From NCBI GenBank assembly GCA_024734495.1, contig JALMQS010000061.1, positions 10,708,616 through 10,772,615 on the forward strand: 64,000 nucleotides of DNA, in the 5' to 3' direction. Below are positions 55,401-64,000 of the stretch, piece by piece. The stretch comes from Forficula auricularia (taxonomy: Eukaryota > Arthropoda > Insecta > Dermaptera > Forficulidae). Position 1 is the first letter of the stretch, and every line of letters begins with the position of its first letter. The notes beneath the pieces are model-generated. The model ran no database searches. It had not been told where the DNA came from and saw nothing but the letters and a program-made list of their open reading frames with translations. The position numbers were made by a program, and so were the translations under genes.

Positions 55401-58400
55401 TTATGCAAACTTAAAAACTGGGGATCCCAAAACTTAGTTAACTTCAATGCAGTGAAAACTCATTGTTGCCTTATTTCTAGGCGCGTCGCTGCACCTTTTT
55501 GGTGTAACTCCTTCTCTCATCATTTTCATAAAAAAACCTACCTTGCGAGTTGTTAAATGTAATTTTCATTCCCAAATATATATAATAATTACAATATAAT
55601 ATATTTCCATTAGGTTATCATTCTACATTTATTTTATGCCTCCTCTACACTATGAGCCAACTTGGCCCAATTCAAGCCAATGTCAATGTGTAGAGGGGGG
55701 TTGGCTTGTATTGGTTGACGCTGGCGATGAGATTGGCGATGGTTGGCCTTCGAAGCGGATTTTTCGATATATCAAAGAGGGCCAATGTTACGCAACGAAA
55801 GTGCCCAGTGGCTAGGTGTCGTTTCCACAAGGCCATAGACATTGGCCCAACTCTTGAACCACTGTGTGGAGGCACCGTAAAATTAACTCGTTTTACTGGT
55901 GGCCATAGTGTAGAAGGCTCATTAAATGCTGAAAAATGAAACTTGTAGAAAAAATATTTAAATTTCTAATAAATTACAAAGAAACATACAAAGTATCATT
56001 GAATTAATGAAAAGGGAGTGATTCCATTTCTTTGCTCGTGAGTGTATATTATTGTTACTGCCACTGAAAGAGGAGACCGAGGTGAATGTCGCTTTGGATT
56101 TCCTTCACTGACTTTTCAAAACCCTGAAAAAGGAGGGAATAGCCTCCGAAACGTCGGTTTATGAATAAAAAGATAGTATAAATTATCTTCTTTTTTGGAC
56201 TGCCTCATCAATATCCACTCAATTTCACTTATCAGTCCGTCTCCAAAAATTGCTCCAATCTTATTATGACTAATTTATGTTTCTCGGATAATTGCTTAAT
56301 TATTCGGGATACACGGGAGGACGATTTTTTTTTTTTATAATGTCTAAAATTTCTAAAAAGAGAAAAAAAAATCATTTTTTCTGAATGTGTGCCTTAATCT
56401 ACTATGTAGACACTCACAAATGGAAACTCATAAAAAACAGAAACTCATAAAAAGTTCGTTCTAATGCTTAAATATTTATATTTTCAAAACTAATAGTTAT
56501 TAAACTGCTATATTTATATCTTACATCTATATCCCAAATATTAACTCAATAACTTAAAATTCATCAAAGATCTGAAGCCTTTTGTGTTTAAGGCCCCGAA
56601 ATCAAAAATTCCTTATTTTCAGTTAACGGGTCAAATTTTGAAAAAATGAAAAGAAAAATTCGAGATATTTTATCAATTAACATATGTATCAAAATTGAAT
56701 GCTAAAACTCAAAAAACCGAGGAGATATAACACTATAAAAATTTCAAAAATTTACCCCAAAATGACTATATCTCTCTTTTAGTGGCAAATAAAACAAAAT
56801 ATCCAAATAGTTTTTTTTTTTCTATTTTAATGCTTCACCGTTCTAAACTAAAACCATTTCTTTTTTTTGAATTTTGGACTGCCTTATCAATACCACTCTA
56901 TTCAGTTATCAGTCCTTCTCCAAAAATTACTTCATCTTATATTATAATATACACTTTCAATTACAATAATTAAGATTAAAATGTTCCGATCTATCTTATT
57001 TGATGTATTTTTTCTCCAATGTTTCTATTGCTGCTTGTAGAATCTTTAGTTTTAATAATGTAAATTTATTAATGAAAAATTGTAACTTATACTATTTTTA
57101 TATATTATACCATATAAGATGTTTTACCTTAGGCCGGTTCATGAGGCTGACTTTTACTCAAGGTCTTCCGCTGCGCAGAAATTGTGCAGTGTGGACCGGA
57201 CTTTAGGATTGTAGACAAAAAGTATTTGAGAGTACAATAGAAAAATAAATTTTATTTATAGAAATAAATTTACACAATAATTATAACAATAATCAAATTA
57301 TGATAAATATATATTTGTTTTAGCTAGGAACAAGATACGATATGATGCAAGGCTCCGCCTTTTATTAAAGTGTCTTAAAATAGAAAAACCTCATTTAATA
57401 AATTTCCCACAAAAGAAAATATCTAATAGAGTCAAAAGAGAAATAAAAAATGAGCTAGAAAAACGAAAAGAATTAAGACATATGTGGTATATTATGGAAA
57501 AATATAAGAAAAAATTGTCATTTTCACATGTTGAGTTGAGGCATTTTATCTCAAATATATATATTTGTGGAATCACAGCATATTCTTCAAAAAGGTAAAT
57601 TTGTTCTTTTATTTCTGAAAATAATATATACATTAATAAAAAAATAAAATACAGTGCAAATATTGAATGTATTACAATTAAAATGTTTATAAATGTTAAT
57701 TTTTTCATTTCATTCAGTCATTAAATTGAAATAGTAACTACAAGATTTAGATATAACTTTTAAGGAGTTAGGTGTTGGTTCTAGGTGAAACATTTTAATA
57801 TAATAATAAAACTTGAGCAAGAAGCGAGGTAAATTTCACAAAAAAGAAATAAAACAAAATTGAGTTTTGAATTAGATAAATTTCGGGGCTGAGCCCATCA
57901 TCAGGAATCAAAGAAAACTGATTATAAATTGTAAAAATAATTTTTCAAATAAAATTTTTTTCTTAGAAATATATGTGGTTAGGGGAAGAGGAGAAAGTGT
58001 ACTAAGAATTAATATTTTCAAGAAATGGAACAATTGAGTTTTTAACCAGCTGATACCAACTATACCTGCTATTATAAGAAGGAATGGGAAAGTACCTGAA
58101 AGGGTACTATTACCCTAATATCAATAATCAATGTGCGAACAATAGAAGGAATGTTTAGTTAATTTATTATAATATATAATCAATAATTGTATTTTTACAC
58201 TTCTAATTGGTTATTTAAAATATTTGAATTTTTTGAGAGGGCTATTTTAATTTCGGTGGATTCTAAGAGATCCAATTTAAGGCCTTTTCTTTCGAAATGA
58301 ATGGGGATAGGTTTATTATTAGAGGTTGAATGATTGGATTCATGTAAGTGAATTGCGAAGGCTGAGGTCGAATCTAAATTAATGTTATCTGATCTATTGA

Positions 58401-59665
58401 GACGATTAAGAGCTCTTTACATGCTCAGAGTAACGTGTTTTGAATGAGAGACCTGTCTGCCCTATATAAAAAGCATCACAATCGTGACAAGTCAATTTAT
58501 ACACTCCTGATTTGGCAAATTTAGTATTAATGGGGTGATTAGATGAGAAGGGAATGACAGTGTCCGTGAAAGTGGGTTTTCTGTATATTTCATAGTGTAA
58601 TTTTTGAAGGTCCAGGAAAGCGAGAGTATTATTTGTACCAATTTCAGAAGTGAATTGTATATTTTTATGGAGATTAATAATATATTTGTGGAATGGATCA
58701 ATTTGTCTTAAAGTGCCCGACCATATGACACAAATATCATCCACATATCTACGCCAAAACACAATGTCTTTGACATAATGGTTGGTTGGATTAAGAATGC
58801 TTTGTTCTAAATGGGACATATAGATTTCTGAAACCAAAGGGCTAAGGGGACTACCCATGGCTAGATGTTTTTGTTGTTTATAGTACTTATTGTTAAAAAT
58901 AAAATAATTTTGGTTTAGGCATAGGTCTAGTAATTGACGAATATGATTATTTCGAGATGGGTCTGTAATATTTGTGAAACCTACCTCACATCTTGCTCAA
59001 GTTTTATTATTAAGATTTTCTTCTTTGAGTGCCATACCCGAAACGGGCGTCGGCGCCTCTCCACATATACCTGTGCTGAGTGTGTTGTTTTACACATATA
59101 TACGGGACCTACTTTTTAACGCCGGTTCCGAAAGTCTAATTTGGAGAGGTTGACTAGGCAATTATACTCTTTGTAGGTTGCCATTACTTTCCAAGATTAA
59201 GATTTAGATAGTTTAAATCAAAGCTGAAATTTAATTTTTTTTTTATTTTTTTAATAAAACCATTAATCCCCCGAAAGCCTTATCCTACTAACTTCCTTTA
59301 AACAACAAATAGAGTTCTATCAATCACTCTTTCTTTCTAGAGTGCACATAGGAATTTGCAACATTATAAAAAAAGATATATTTTTTTTAAATTTCTTTAA
59401 ACAAGGCAAATCATTTTAAACATTAAAAAAATTGGTAATATTTTTCCTAATTATAAAATAAATACTTATTTTTAATTAATATATAAGTAATTTACTTATT
59501 AATTTATAAATAATGTACCTCTTCTTCTTCTTTAGACTGCCGATTGCTATTGAACTACTTGATAACGAAGTCTGTCTTTATGGAACTGAAAGGCCTAATG
59601 GTCTTATGAAGCTTAAATTAAGATTACTTCAATCCTTGAAAAATCAACATATAATTTTGGTATAA
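51191..59665 (+). CDS. FAST kinase domain-containing (FASTKD)-like protein with RAP domain, 3 exons
   Basis: FASTKD proteins act in mitochondria on RNA processing and translation. Exons 51191-52460, 57324-57594 and 59536-59665 join in phase to 556 residues. The N-terminus (MYLKLLKSRIQNISNLIFNK) is basic and hydrophobic, as expected for mitochondrial import. Residues about 90-420 are helical (RAKDICRMLWSISHFG resembles FAST repeats). Exon 2 has RYDARLRLLLKCLKIEKPHL. Exon 3 has LPIAIELLDNEVCLYG and GLMKLKLRLLQSLKNQHIIL, matching a RAP domain. Exon 1 appears to end at TAA 52469, but CTGG|GTGACT at 52460/52461 is a usable donor, and both downstream exons follow tttag acceptors in the right phase. 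Intron 1 (4.9 kb) hosts a Penelope-like element; intron 2 hosts another. The paralogue (FASTKD1-5, TBRG4) is not decided. Confidence 0.8.
52571..54529 (+). pseudogene. Penelope-like reverse transcriptase with GIY-YIG endonuclease (two frameshifts)
   Basis: 52571-53560: RT fingers with PRLYGLPKIHK, RPVVSYINSS, LLSLDITSLFTNIP and EGLSIGSPLSPLLAEIFLND. The frame then shifts near 53555-53575, and 53570-54270 gives the active site YYRYVDDIILL, FLDLKINISG and the C-terminal GIY-YIG start GVYSLKCKDCEAIYVGKTER. A second shift near 54265-54275 leads to 54529 with LNEHIRDFKNKKCENSFAEH, which includes the catalytic Arg/Glu region of GIY-YIG nucleases. Domain order RT then GIY-YIG defines Penelope-like elements. 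A restored frame would be about 650 residues. The start is unclear, as the 5' terminal repeat runs into the frame. Confidence 0.9.
54720..54762 (+). ncRNA. Hammerhead ribozyme core, family A, in the Penelope-like element
   Basis: GA-CTGATGA at 54723, stem II GAAGAC-caa-GTCTTC, GAAAC, TATA, GTC-TC. Complete core in sense orientation near the 3' end of the element, where hammerheads of Penelope-like terminal repeats are known. The short palindromic stem III (CTATAG) suggests it works best as a dimer. Confidence 0.78.
54957..55003 (-). ncRNA. Hammerhead-like core, family G
   Basis: Minus strand: AAACC-CTGACGA, stem II GGAGG-loop-CCTCC, GAAAC-GTC-AGTTT. Stem III would be only C-G, so activity would need dimerisation. 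AAAC/GTTT can form stem I after one mismatch. The mirrored copy at 56108-56155 has CTGAAAA and is broken. Confidence 0.4.
55161..55540 (+). pseudogene. LINE reverse transcriptase fragment joined to the LINE 3' tail
   Basis: Contains NAGVPQGSVISPTLFLIYIN and HCYADDSTLHNA (RT palm motifs with YADD), then jumps to gctgcacctttttggtgtaactccttctctcatcattttcat and AAAAAAA, the tail of the 33810-34200 LINE family. It links that 3' tail to its RT and shows a large internal deletion. Confidence 0.8.
55640..55925. mobile_element. Small MITE with CTACACTATG ends
   Basis: ctctacactatgagcca (about 55642) faces tggccatagtgtagaag (ending about 55919). GC-richer than its surroundings, non-coding. Exact ends and target duplication not determined. 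Confidence 0.5.
56223..57323. other. Intron 1 of the FASTKD-like gene, nothing recognised
   Basis: AT-rich; about 57130-57200 (aggccggttcatgaggctg...agtgtggaccggac) looks like a decayed hAT-like end. Confidence 0.35.
57324..57594 (+). CDS. FASTKD-like exon 2
   Basis: ttgttttag acceptor, AAAAG|GTAAAT donor, phases 1 in and 2 out. Contains KKISNRVKREIKNELEKRKE and HVELRHFISNIYICGITAYS, the region just before the RAP domain. Confidence 0.78.
57867..57914 (-). ncRNA. Hammerhead ribozyme core, family F
   Basis: Minus strand: CTGATGA, stem II GGGC-tca-GCCC, C-GAAA, TTT, ATC. TTTGA before and TCAAA after can pair as a distal stem I. Located 3' of the Penelope RT fragment in the same orientation. 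Confidence 0.65.
58406..58858 (-). pseudogene. Penelope-like RT/GIY-YIG fragment
   Basis: Minus strand: GSPLSPLVSEIYMSHLEQSI, FWRRYVDDICVIWSG (RT active site), LHYEIYRKPTFTDT, then a jump to SGVYKLTCHDCDAFYIGQTG and YSEHVKSS (GIY-YIG). The segment between RT thumb and nuclease is deleted, and the 5' half of RT is missing. Sequence differs clearly from the 52571-54529 copy, so it is another family. Confidence 0.88.
59021..59535. other. Intron 2 of the FASTKD-like gene, nothing recognised
   Basis: AT-rich before the exon 3 acceptor; 59030-59110 is GC-richer without a known motif. Confidence 0.4.
59536..59665 (+). CDS. FASTKD-like exon 3 (RAP domain, stop)
   Basis: cttcttctttag acceptor. Codes LPIAIELLDNEVCLYGTERP through QHIILV and TAA. 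Strong match to the RAP pattern of an IAIELLD strand, a GLMKLKLRLL helix and a final strand. Confidence 0.82.
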
Positions 59666-59801
59666 ATAATTTGGAATATTTTTCATAATTCAAAAATAAT
59701 GACTAGAATTCTTTGTAGATTAAAAATAGTGAATTACAAAAATGTGCTTATAAATCAGATTTAATAAATCTAATTGATAATAAATTAAAAATAATCAACA
59801 A

Positions 59802-59937
59802 TTAAATGTAAAGGGAACCATCTGCTGGGCCTAAATAATGTAAAGCTATAAGGATAACATCAATCAAAGTCCAAACTCCAAGACCACCAAAACTGAAGAG
59901 TTTACCAATTCCTTCTTGCCAATGGCCAAGATAAAAT
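59802..59937 (-). CDS. TM2D3: TM2D3 exon 5 (end of TM2 domain, stop)
   Basis: ttacag acceptor. Codes FYLGHWQEGIGKLFSFGGLG and the second membrane segment to GSLYI and TAA. Confidence 0.95.
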
Positions 59938-62900
59938 CTGTAATAATTTTTTTTTATTATTATAATATATGTATATATTATTTTAAAACTTTAATTGACT
60001 TACCTGTCTGCTCCAAATCCTCCTAATGTAATACTAAGAAGTAACGCTGTTGACCATCGATGGCCACCTGTCCAATTACACGGCAAATTTTTTAAAAACT
60101 TTCTATGACCCAAACAAAGTATATCCCTATTTACAGTACAATTTGTTCTAAAAGAGATAAAATATATGATATTTTAAAATTTGTATTAAAAAAACTCCAT
60201 TTAATAATAAATTTTGACCACACACGAAGGATATGGAATAAAGGAGTTTTGGAAAGTGAGTTGATATGAGATGTCGAATGGAGGCAAGTGGTTCCGTCTA
60301 ACCAGTTTTAAAATTATAACTTTATTATGCTAATAAATTTAAAGATATACCTATAATATGATCTAGGAGATGCAAGAGAATCACAGTTTGCTTTTAAATC
60401 GCAATGGTGTTCCCAATGTTCTGTTAAAAAACAATATCTACATATTAATGTTCGCTCAAATTGATTATTACCCTAAAAAATATATTAATTAGTATTTTAT
60501 TACCATTTTTTTTCTTTAAATAATTTATTTAAATGACAGTCAAAGTCCCTTATCCTAATTTTCAGTCTTCGGGGGAATATTTATTTATTCCTTATATTGA
60601 AAATACATAGTATCCTATTTGGGTTTAATACATACAATTTATACAAATGTTTTCGAAACTTGGAATATAAGTCATTAAAACCATAATAAACACACTTAAA
60701 ATTTGAAGACGATTTACCACATCAAAAATGAAATAATTGGAATTAAAAATGAAATTTTTTACATATGGTAAATTGGGAAAGGGTGGGAAAATGATCATTA
60801 TTTTATTTTTTTTTCATTGAAGGACTTTCACCATCTTGATGAAAAACTAATATTTGTTAGAATAATATATTCGGAGTAACTTAAAAAAAAATTGAAATTA
60901 TTTACCTCGTAGTTTTGATAAAAAATAAAAAAATCAACAACATATTTGGGCGATTATTTTTAGTGGACAGGATATAATATCGATGGCTTGGAAACGATCC
61001 ATTCATAAAATAGGATATAGTAGTGTGAGAAGTATAGTATGTTAAAAAAACATAACCAAGAATTTTTGCACACTTCATATGTATAGAGTGGTTTCGAGGC
61101 TAAAACTTTTTGTGTGGATTGTCGTGAAAGAACTACCCTAAAATAGAGATTCTTCGTCAATCTTCACATTCATCTTTTCTTCTTCTTTTTCCTTTTCTTA
61201 GATATCACTTCCATTTTTATGCAAATGCCCACCACACTCACTCGGCCTCTCAATATTTTCACTTTCTCTTCCATTTTGTTCTTTATTTTTATAAGGTCAG
61301 AAACTCAAATTCTCTTCTACCATCTGTCTCATACTCGAATACTCCCATAGAAAAAGGAACATCGACAGACTCCACATGCTCAACGTGTGCTATTATCCTA
61401 CCCCTCCCTAGCTATTATTCCTCCCCATCATTTTCATTTTTGAGCCAATTCCACTCAACAGACAGCCTTCAAGTGGAAGTCTTTATTTATTTATACCTAC
61501 TAGAGAGAGGTAGTTATTTAAATCTCCAAATCGTTTGTATATCTTGCTCCATTTTTTTACTAATTGCTTCAAAGGTCATGGGTAAAGTAAAGGTTCTCGA
61601 ATGATCATTGAAGTTAGAGAACATTAAGCATGGCCAGTACTTGGATGGATGCCCACTTGGGTGCACAATGTCTGGATTCCTGAACCAGCCCAGGTGGAGT
61701 GTAGGGTGTTTTTGGCCTGTTGCTGTTTATTCGTTGTTTATTGATATGAGTGCATGTGGAAATTACCGGAAATGACATTTTGATCAACTAGCCAGAGATG
61801 CTAAGAAAACTACAAAGGAGACTGATGTTCAAGTCCCGGCTTCTGATTTTATTCCTGTGATGAGAGAAGTAATATAATACAAATAGGACAAGAATGGACC
61901 AATTCTAGTAAAATTAAAGGTTCTTCGTTATTCAATTTAATGCCATTAGTTCCAAATAAACCATGGTTTAATGATGTAAATCTCTGCAGAAAAATAATCA
62001 CCCTTCTTATAAGATTGAGAATTGGACACACGGCAACCCCTAAACATTTATTTAAAATTAAAATGAAAGAAAATCCCTTCTGTGAATGCGGAGAAAACAT
62101 TGTTGGAGGTCTTAATCATATTACAGTGGAATGTAAAATGATTAAAAATAAAATTGATAAATTTATTTACAAAATCAGACACCACATCGAATTACCTATA
62201 AATTTGGAATTCCTTTTATTCTACCTTTTCAATAATAAAGATGAATTATCTAAAATAATTTTAAAATTTATAATATCATTAAAACTTGATAGCAAGCAAA
62301 AAATAAGTATAAAGATAAATAAATATAAATTATTAAGCTGGCCAAATGAATTTTTTCCGAGGCCATATAAAAAAAAAATTGATATAAGTGAGATTTCTCT
62401 GCCTGTTTGCTAGCTCGAGTACGAGGTTTTTTACAGCCTTTGCAGATTTTTTTGCTTAAGCACTCTTATATTCTATAACCAAACAAAAAATTAGGTCGTA
62501 TTTAGGCCTAGCATATGAGTCATATCACCAATTGTTTTTAGGAATCAGAACAAAAAAAAAACGAAAATTAAGTGAGACATAGACACACATACTTGCCGGA
62601 TCGTTTCCAAGCCATTGTGCTTATATCCCCTCCACTAAAAATAATCGCCCAAATATGTTTGTTTTTTATCAAAACTACGTGGTAAATAATTTCTATTTTT
62701 TTTTTAAGTTACTCCGAATATATTATTCTAACAAATATTAGTTTTTCATCAAGATGGTGAAAGTACTTCAATGAAAAAAAATAAAATAATGATCATATCC
62801 CCATCCTTTCCCTATCTACTCTATATTAAAAATTTCATTTTTAATTGCAATTATTTCATGTTTGGTGTGGTAAATCGTCTTCAAATTTTAACAGTATGTG

Positions 62901-63367
62901 CATTATGCTTTTAAGCATTATGCTTATATTCCAAGTTTCAAAGACTTCTTGAATTTTTGCATTTGTGAAAGAACTACCTTAAGCAAAACTTGCGTGAATA
63001 AGGAGCTCTGACTGTATTTAAAGATATAGATATATACTTACAACACATTGTATACCCTTAACTGCCTTACAAGTGACATTGCTTATTTCTCCATAGATAC
63101 AAGATTCGTTTAAGGCACAGTTGATACAATCAACAGCTAATTTACTGCATTCGACAGTGCGAGGGCAATTTTCAGTATATTTTTTAGAATCAGGATCAAT
63201 TTTTGGTGAATTGGACTCTTCCTCTAAAATTAAAATAAGAGTTTAAAAATTGATATAATTTCAAATAGAATATAAACATATATATATATACCAGATTTTA
63301 AGAAATGAATTTGATTAACAACCAAACAAAAAAGTAATAAAATAAGTTTTGATATGGACTGGTACAT
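59802..63367 (-). CDS. TM2D3: TM2 domain-containing protein 3 (almondex), 5 exons
   Basis: TM2D3/almondex is a two-pass membrane protein linked to Notch signalling in insects. Exons (minus): 63367-63292, 63223-63042, 60472-60351, 60147-60004, 59937-59802; phases join to 219 residues. Residues 1-25 (MYQSISKLILLLFCLVVNQI) form a signal peptide. Residues 30-150 are cysteine-rich and luminal (CPRTVECSKLAVDCINC; CNWTGGHRWSTALLL). Then comes the TM2 domain: a first membrane segment, the conserved GGFGADRFYLGHW turn and a second segment (WTLIDVILIALHYLGPADGS), ending exactly at the family's typical GPADGSLYI. All splice sites are GT-AG. Convergent with the FASTKD-like gene; the two stop codons are 136 bases apart, so the 3' UTRs may overlap. 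Intron 2 (2.6 kb) is filled by transposon pieces. Confidence 0.95.
60004..60147 (-). CDS. TM2D3: TM2D3 exon 4 (start of TM2 domain)
   Basis: cttttag acceptor, ACAG|GTAAGT donor. Codes CNWTGGHRWSTALLLSITLG, the first membrane segment. Confidence 0.95.
60351..60472 (-). CDS. TM2D3: TM2D3 exon 3
   Basis: ttttttag acceptor, ATAG|GTATAT donor. Codes CRYCFLTEHWEHHCDLKANC. Confidence 0.9.
60640..61140 (-). mobile_element. Reversed copy of MITE B in TM2D3 intron 2
   Basis: Minus-strand match to 12351-12890: ttctttcacgacaatccacacaaaaagttttagcctc, catcaagatggtgaaagtcc, tggtaaatcgtcttcaaatttt. The end that should carry TTAA reads ctaccctaaa, slightly decayed. Confidence 0.75.
61850..62413 (+). pseudogene. 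LINE ORF2 C-terminal fragment
   Basis: Reads LIRLRIGHTATPKHLFKIKM then NPFCECGENIVGGLNHITVE and CKMI, the cysteine/histidine-bearing C-terminal region of jockey-like non-LTR retrotransposons. It stops at 62413. 5'-truncated, no A-tail seen. It lies between two inverted MITE B copies. Confidence 0.65.
62579..62982 (+). mobile_element. Direct copy of MITE B in TM2D3 intron 2, left-truncated
   Basis: acacacatacttgccggatcgtttccaagcc onward matches 12489-12890 closely and ends gaaagaactaccttaa with the TTAA at 62979-62982. Confidence 0.8.
63042..63223 (-). CDS. TM2D3: TM2D3 exon 2
   Basis: ttttag acceptor, TGTT|GTAAGT donor. Cysteine-rich: CINCALNESCIYGEISNVTC. Confidence 0.9.
63292..63367 (-). 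CDS. TM2D3: TM2D3 exon 1 (signal peptide)
   Basis: ATG at 63367; LILLLFCLVV hydrophobic core; donor TCTG|GTATAT. Confidence 0.9.
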
Positions 63368-63900
63368 AATGGTATAAATAATCAAAACATTTAGAAAAAG
63401 TTTAAAATGAGCAATTATTTTATTAAAAATCTTAGATTCATATTATATTTAATTGTCAAAATATTTAAAGGATATTTATCTTGACATGAGACATTTGAAG
63501 TTTGCAATGGATTATTATTAATTATTATTCATAATCAGTGTTGCCAACGATTTGATTTATAAAACCGCTAGATCGGTCTTTCAAAATAGCCAGAAACCGC
63601 TAGATTTCCGATCCAAGCGCCATCTAGCAGTGACTCAAAAAGTGAATAATTGCTCTCACAAGAAATCCAGTGAGAATATTTTTTTTATGTGATTTAAATT
63701 TACTTATCACGATTTTTTATCTATTAGCCGACTCTATTGCAATTTGAAATGTTTGGCTTGGCGCTGATTGGCTCCTGACACAATCGATGACGTCACAATA
63801 GCGCCAAACCAAAGGAATTTGAATTTAAAAACAGTACAGTGGAAATAATTTAACGCAAAAACGCTTAACATGAAAAATCGCTTAACACGAAATAATAATG
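63368..63900. other. TM2D3: Upstream region of TM2D3
   Basis: Probable 5' UTR and promoter just above 63367; no motif can be asserted. 63535-63650 (cagtgttgccaacgatttg, two cgctagat words) looks like an old repeat end. Confidence 0.35.
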
Positions 63901-64000
63901 CGATAAATAAATGACTAGGTATTTTTGCCCCCCCCCCCCCATTTTGGGTGGTTAGTTTTCGAATTTTTAGACTTATAGAGGCTCACTGATTAAATATATA
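63901..64000 (-). mobile_element. Start of another Helitron-like repeat at the window edge
   Basis: ccccattttgggtggttagttttcg is the reverse of the aaaactaaccgcccaaaatgggg words at about 17130, and gaggctcactgattaaatata matches taatcagtgggcc reversed. Cut by the window end. A 13-base C run precedes it. Confidence 0.5.

Larger units (their letters stand above)
55144..56044. mobile_element. Tc1/mariner-like repeat with TA flanks, filled with other elements
   Basis: cactcacgagcaaagaaatggaatc (55144) and gattccatttctttgctcgtgagtg (ending 56044) are perfect inverted ends flanked by TA. The parts 55540-55600 and 55940-55985 match 6757-6895. No transposase remains; the interior was replaced by a LINE fragment and a MITE. 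Confidence 0.7.
54895..56222. mobile_element. Inverted-repeat element carrying nested insertions
   Basis: gtggatattgatgaggtagtccaaaaaa...aaaccctgacg (54896-55000) is mirrored at 56108-56220 (ccctgaaaaaggagg ... gactgcctcatcaatatccac). Each arm holds a hammerhead-like core (family G). The interior holds a Tc1-like repeat (55144-56044), a LINE piece and a small MITE. It lies in intron 1 of the FASTKD-like gene. Confidence 0.7.
57740..59020 (-). mobile_element. Second Penelope-like element, truncated, minus strand
   Basis: Contains an RT plus GIY-YIG fragment (58858-58406), a hammerhead core (57912-57867) and matching terminal words: aataataaaacttgagcaag at about 57801, inverted at about 58990-59012. 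It lies in intron 2 of the FASTKD-like gene, antisense to it. Confidence 0.75.

Overview
This is a strongly AT-rich piece of an animal nuclear genome, most likely from an insect or another arthropod. Split genes with canonical GT-AG introns, metazoan gene families and a dense crowd of eukaryotic transposons show this. There are no bacterial operons, no rRNA, no CRISPR array and no convincing functional tRNA. The species cannot be named from the sequence.

Three host genes can be assembled from exons. (1) A cytosolic carboxypeptidase 1 / Nna1 gene (AGTPBP1-like, tubulin deglutamylase) is on the minus strand in 21 coding exons from 39652 down to 11177, with 1085 codons. The M14 zinc ligands and the catalytic Glu are all present. 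(2) A FAST-kinase-domain-like mitochondrial protein with a C-terminal RAP domain is on the plus strand, with exons 51191-52460, 57324-57594 and 59536-59665. Its first exon looks like a stand-alone ORF, but the stop codon at 52469 lies just past a splice donor, and the RAP domain sits 7 kb away beyond a Penelope-like element. (3) A TM2D3 / almondex gene (TM2 domain protein) is on the minus strand in five exons, 63367-59802. Genes 2 and 3 converge, with their stops 136 bases apart.

The rest is mobile DNA, much of it nested. 1-4243: two inverted copies of a ~590 bp repeat around a 120-bp tandem array that turns into its own inverted repeat. 6628-9078: a ZBED-type hAT transposon with a perfect 8-bp target duplication, carrying a smaller hAT-like MITE. 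10766-10905: a tRNA-derived SINE. 11616-12890: two abutting TTAA-type MITEs. 13978-14930: a hAT MITE holding another hAT MITE. 26117-27686: a 1.57-kb near-perfect palindrome. 32816-33280: tandem hairpins. 37756-38515, 42637-43206, 47400-47640 and 50451-50800: Helitron-like, G-rich pieces. 47842-49406: a LINE with a 13-bp target duplication. 52479-54847: an almost complete Penelope-like element (RT + GIY-YIG) with a 12-bp target duplication.

The most striking signal is a set of hammerhead-ribozyme cores (CTGANGA - stem II - GAAA - short stem III - NUH). I count about a dozen on both strands, in at least six sequence families. They lie in Penelope-like elements and in short fold-back derivatives of them, several of which have clean 11-12 bp target duplications. 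Hammerheads in Penelope-like elements are known. The number of distinct families in 64 kb, and the short two-ended derivatives that seem to mobilise only the ribozyme-bearing termini, deserve a second look.
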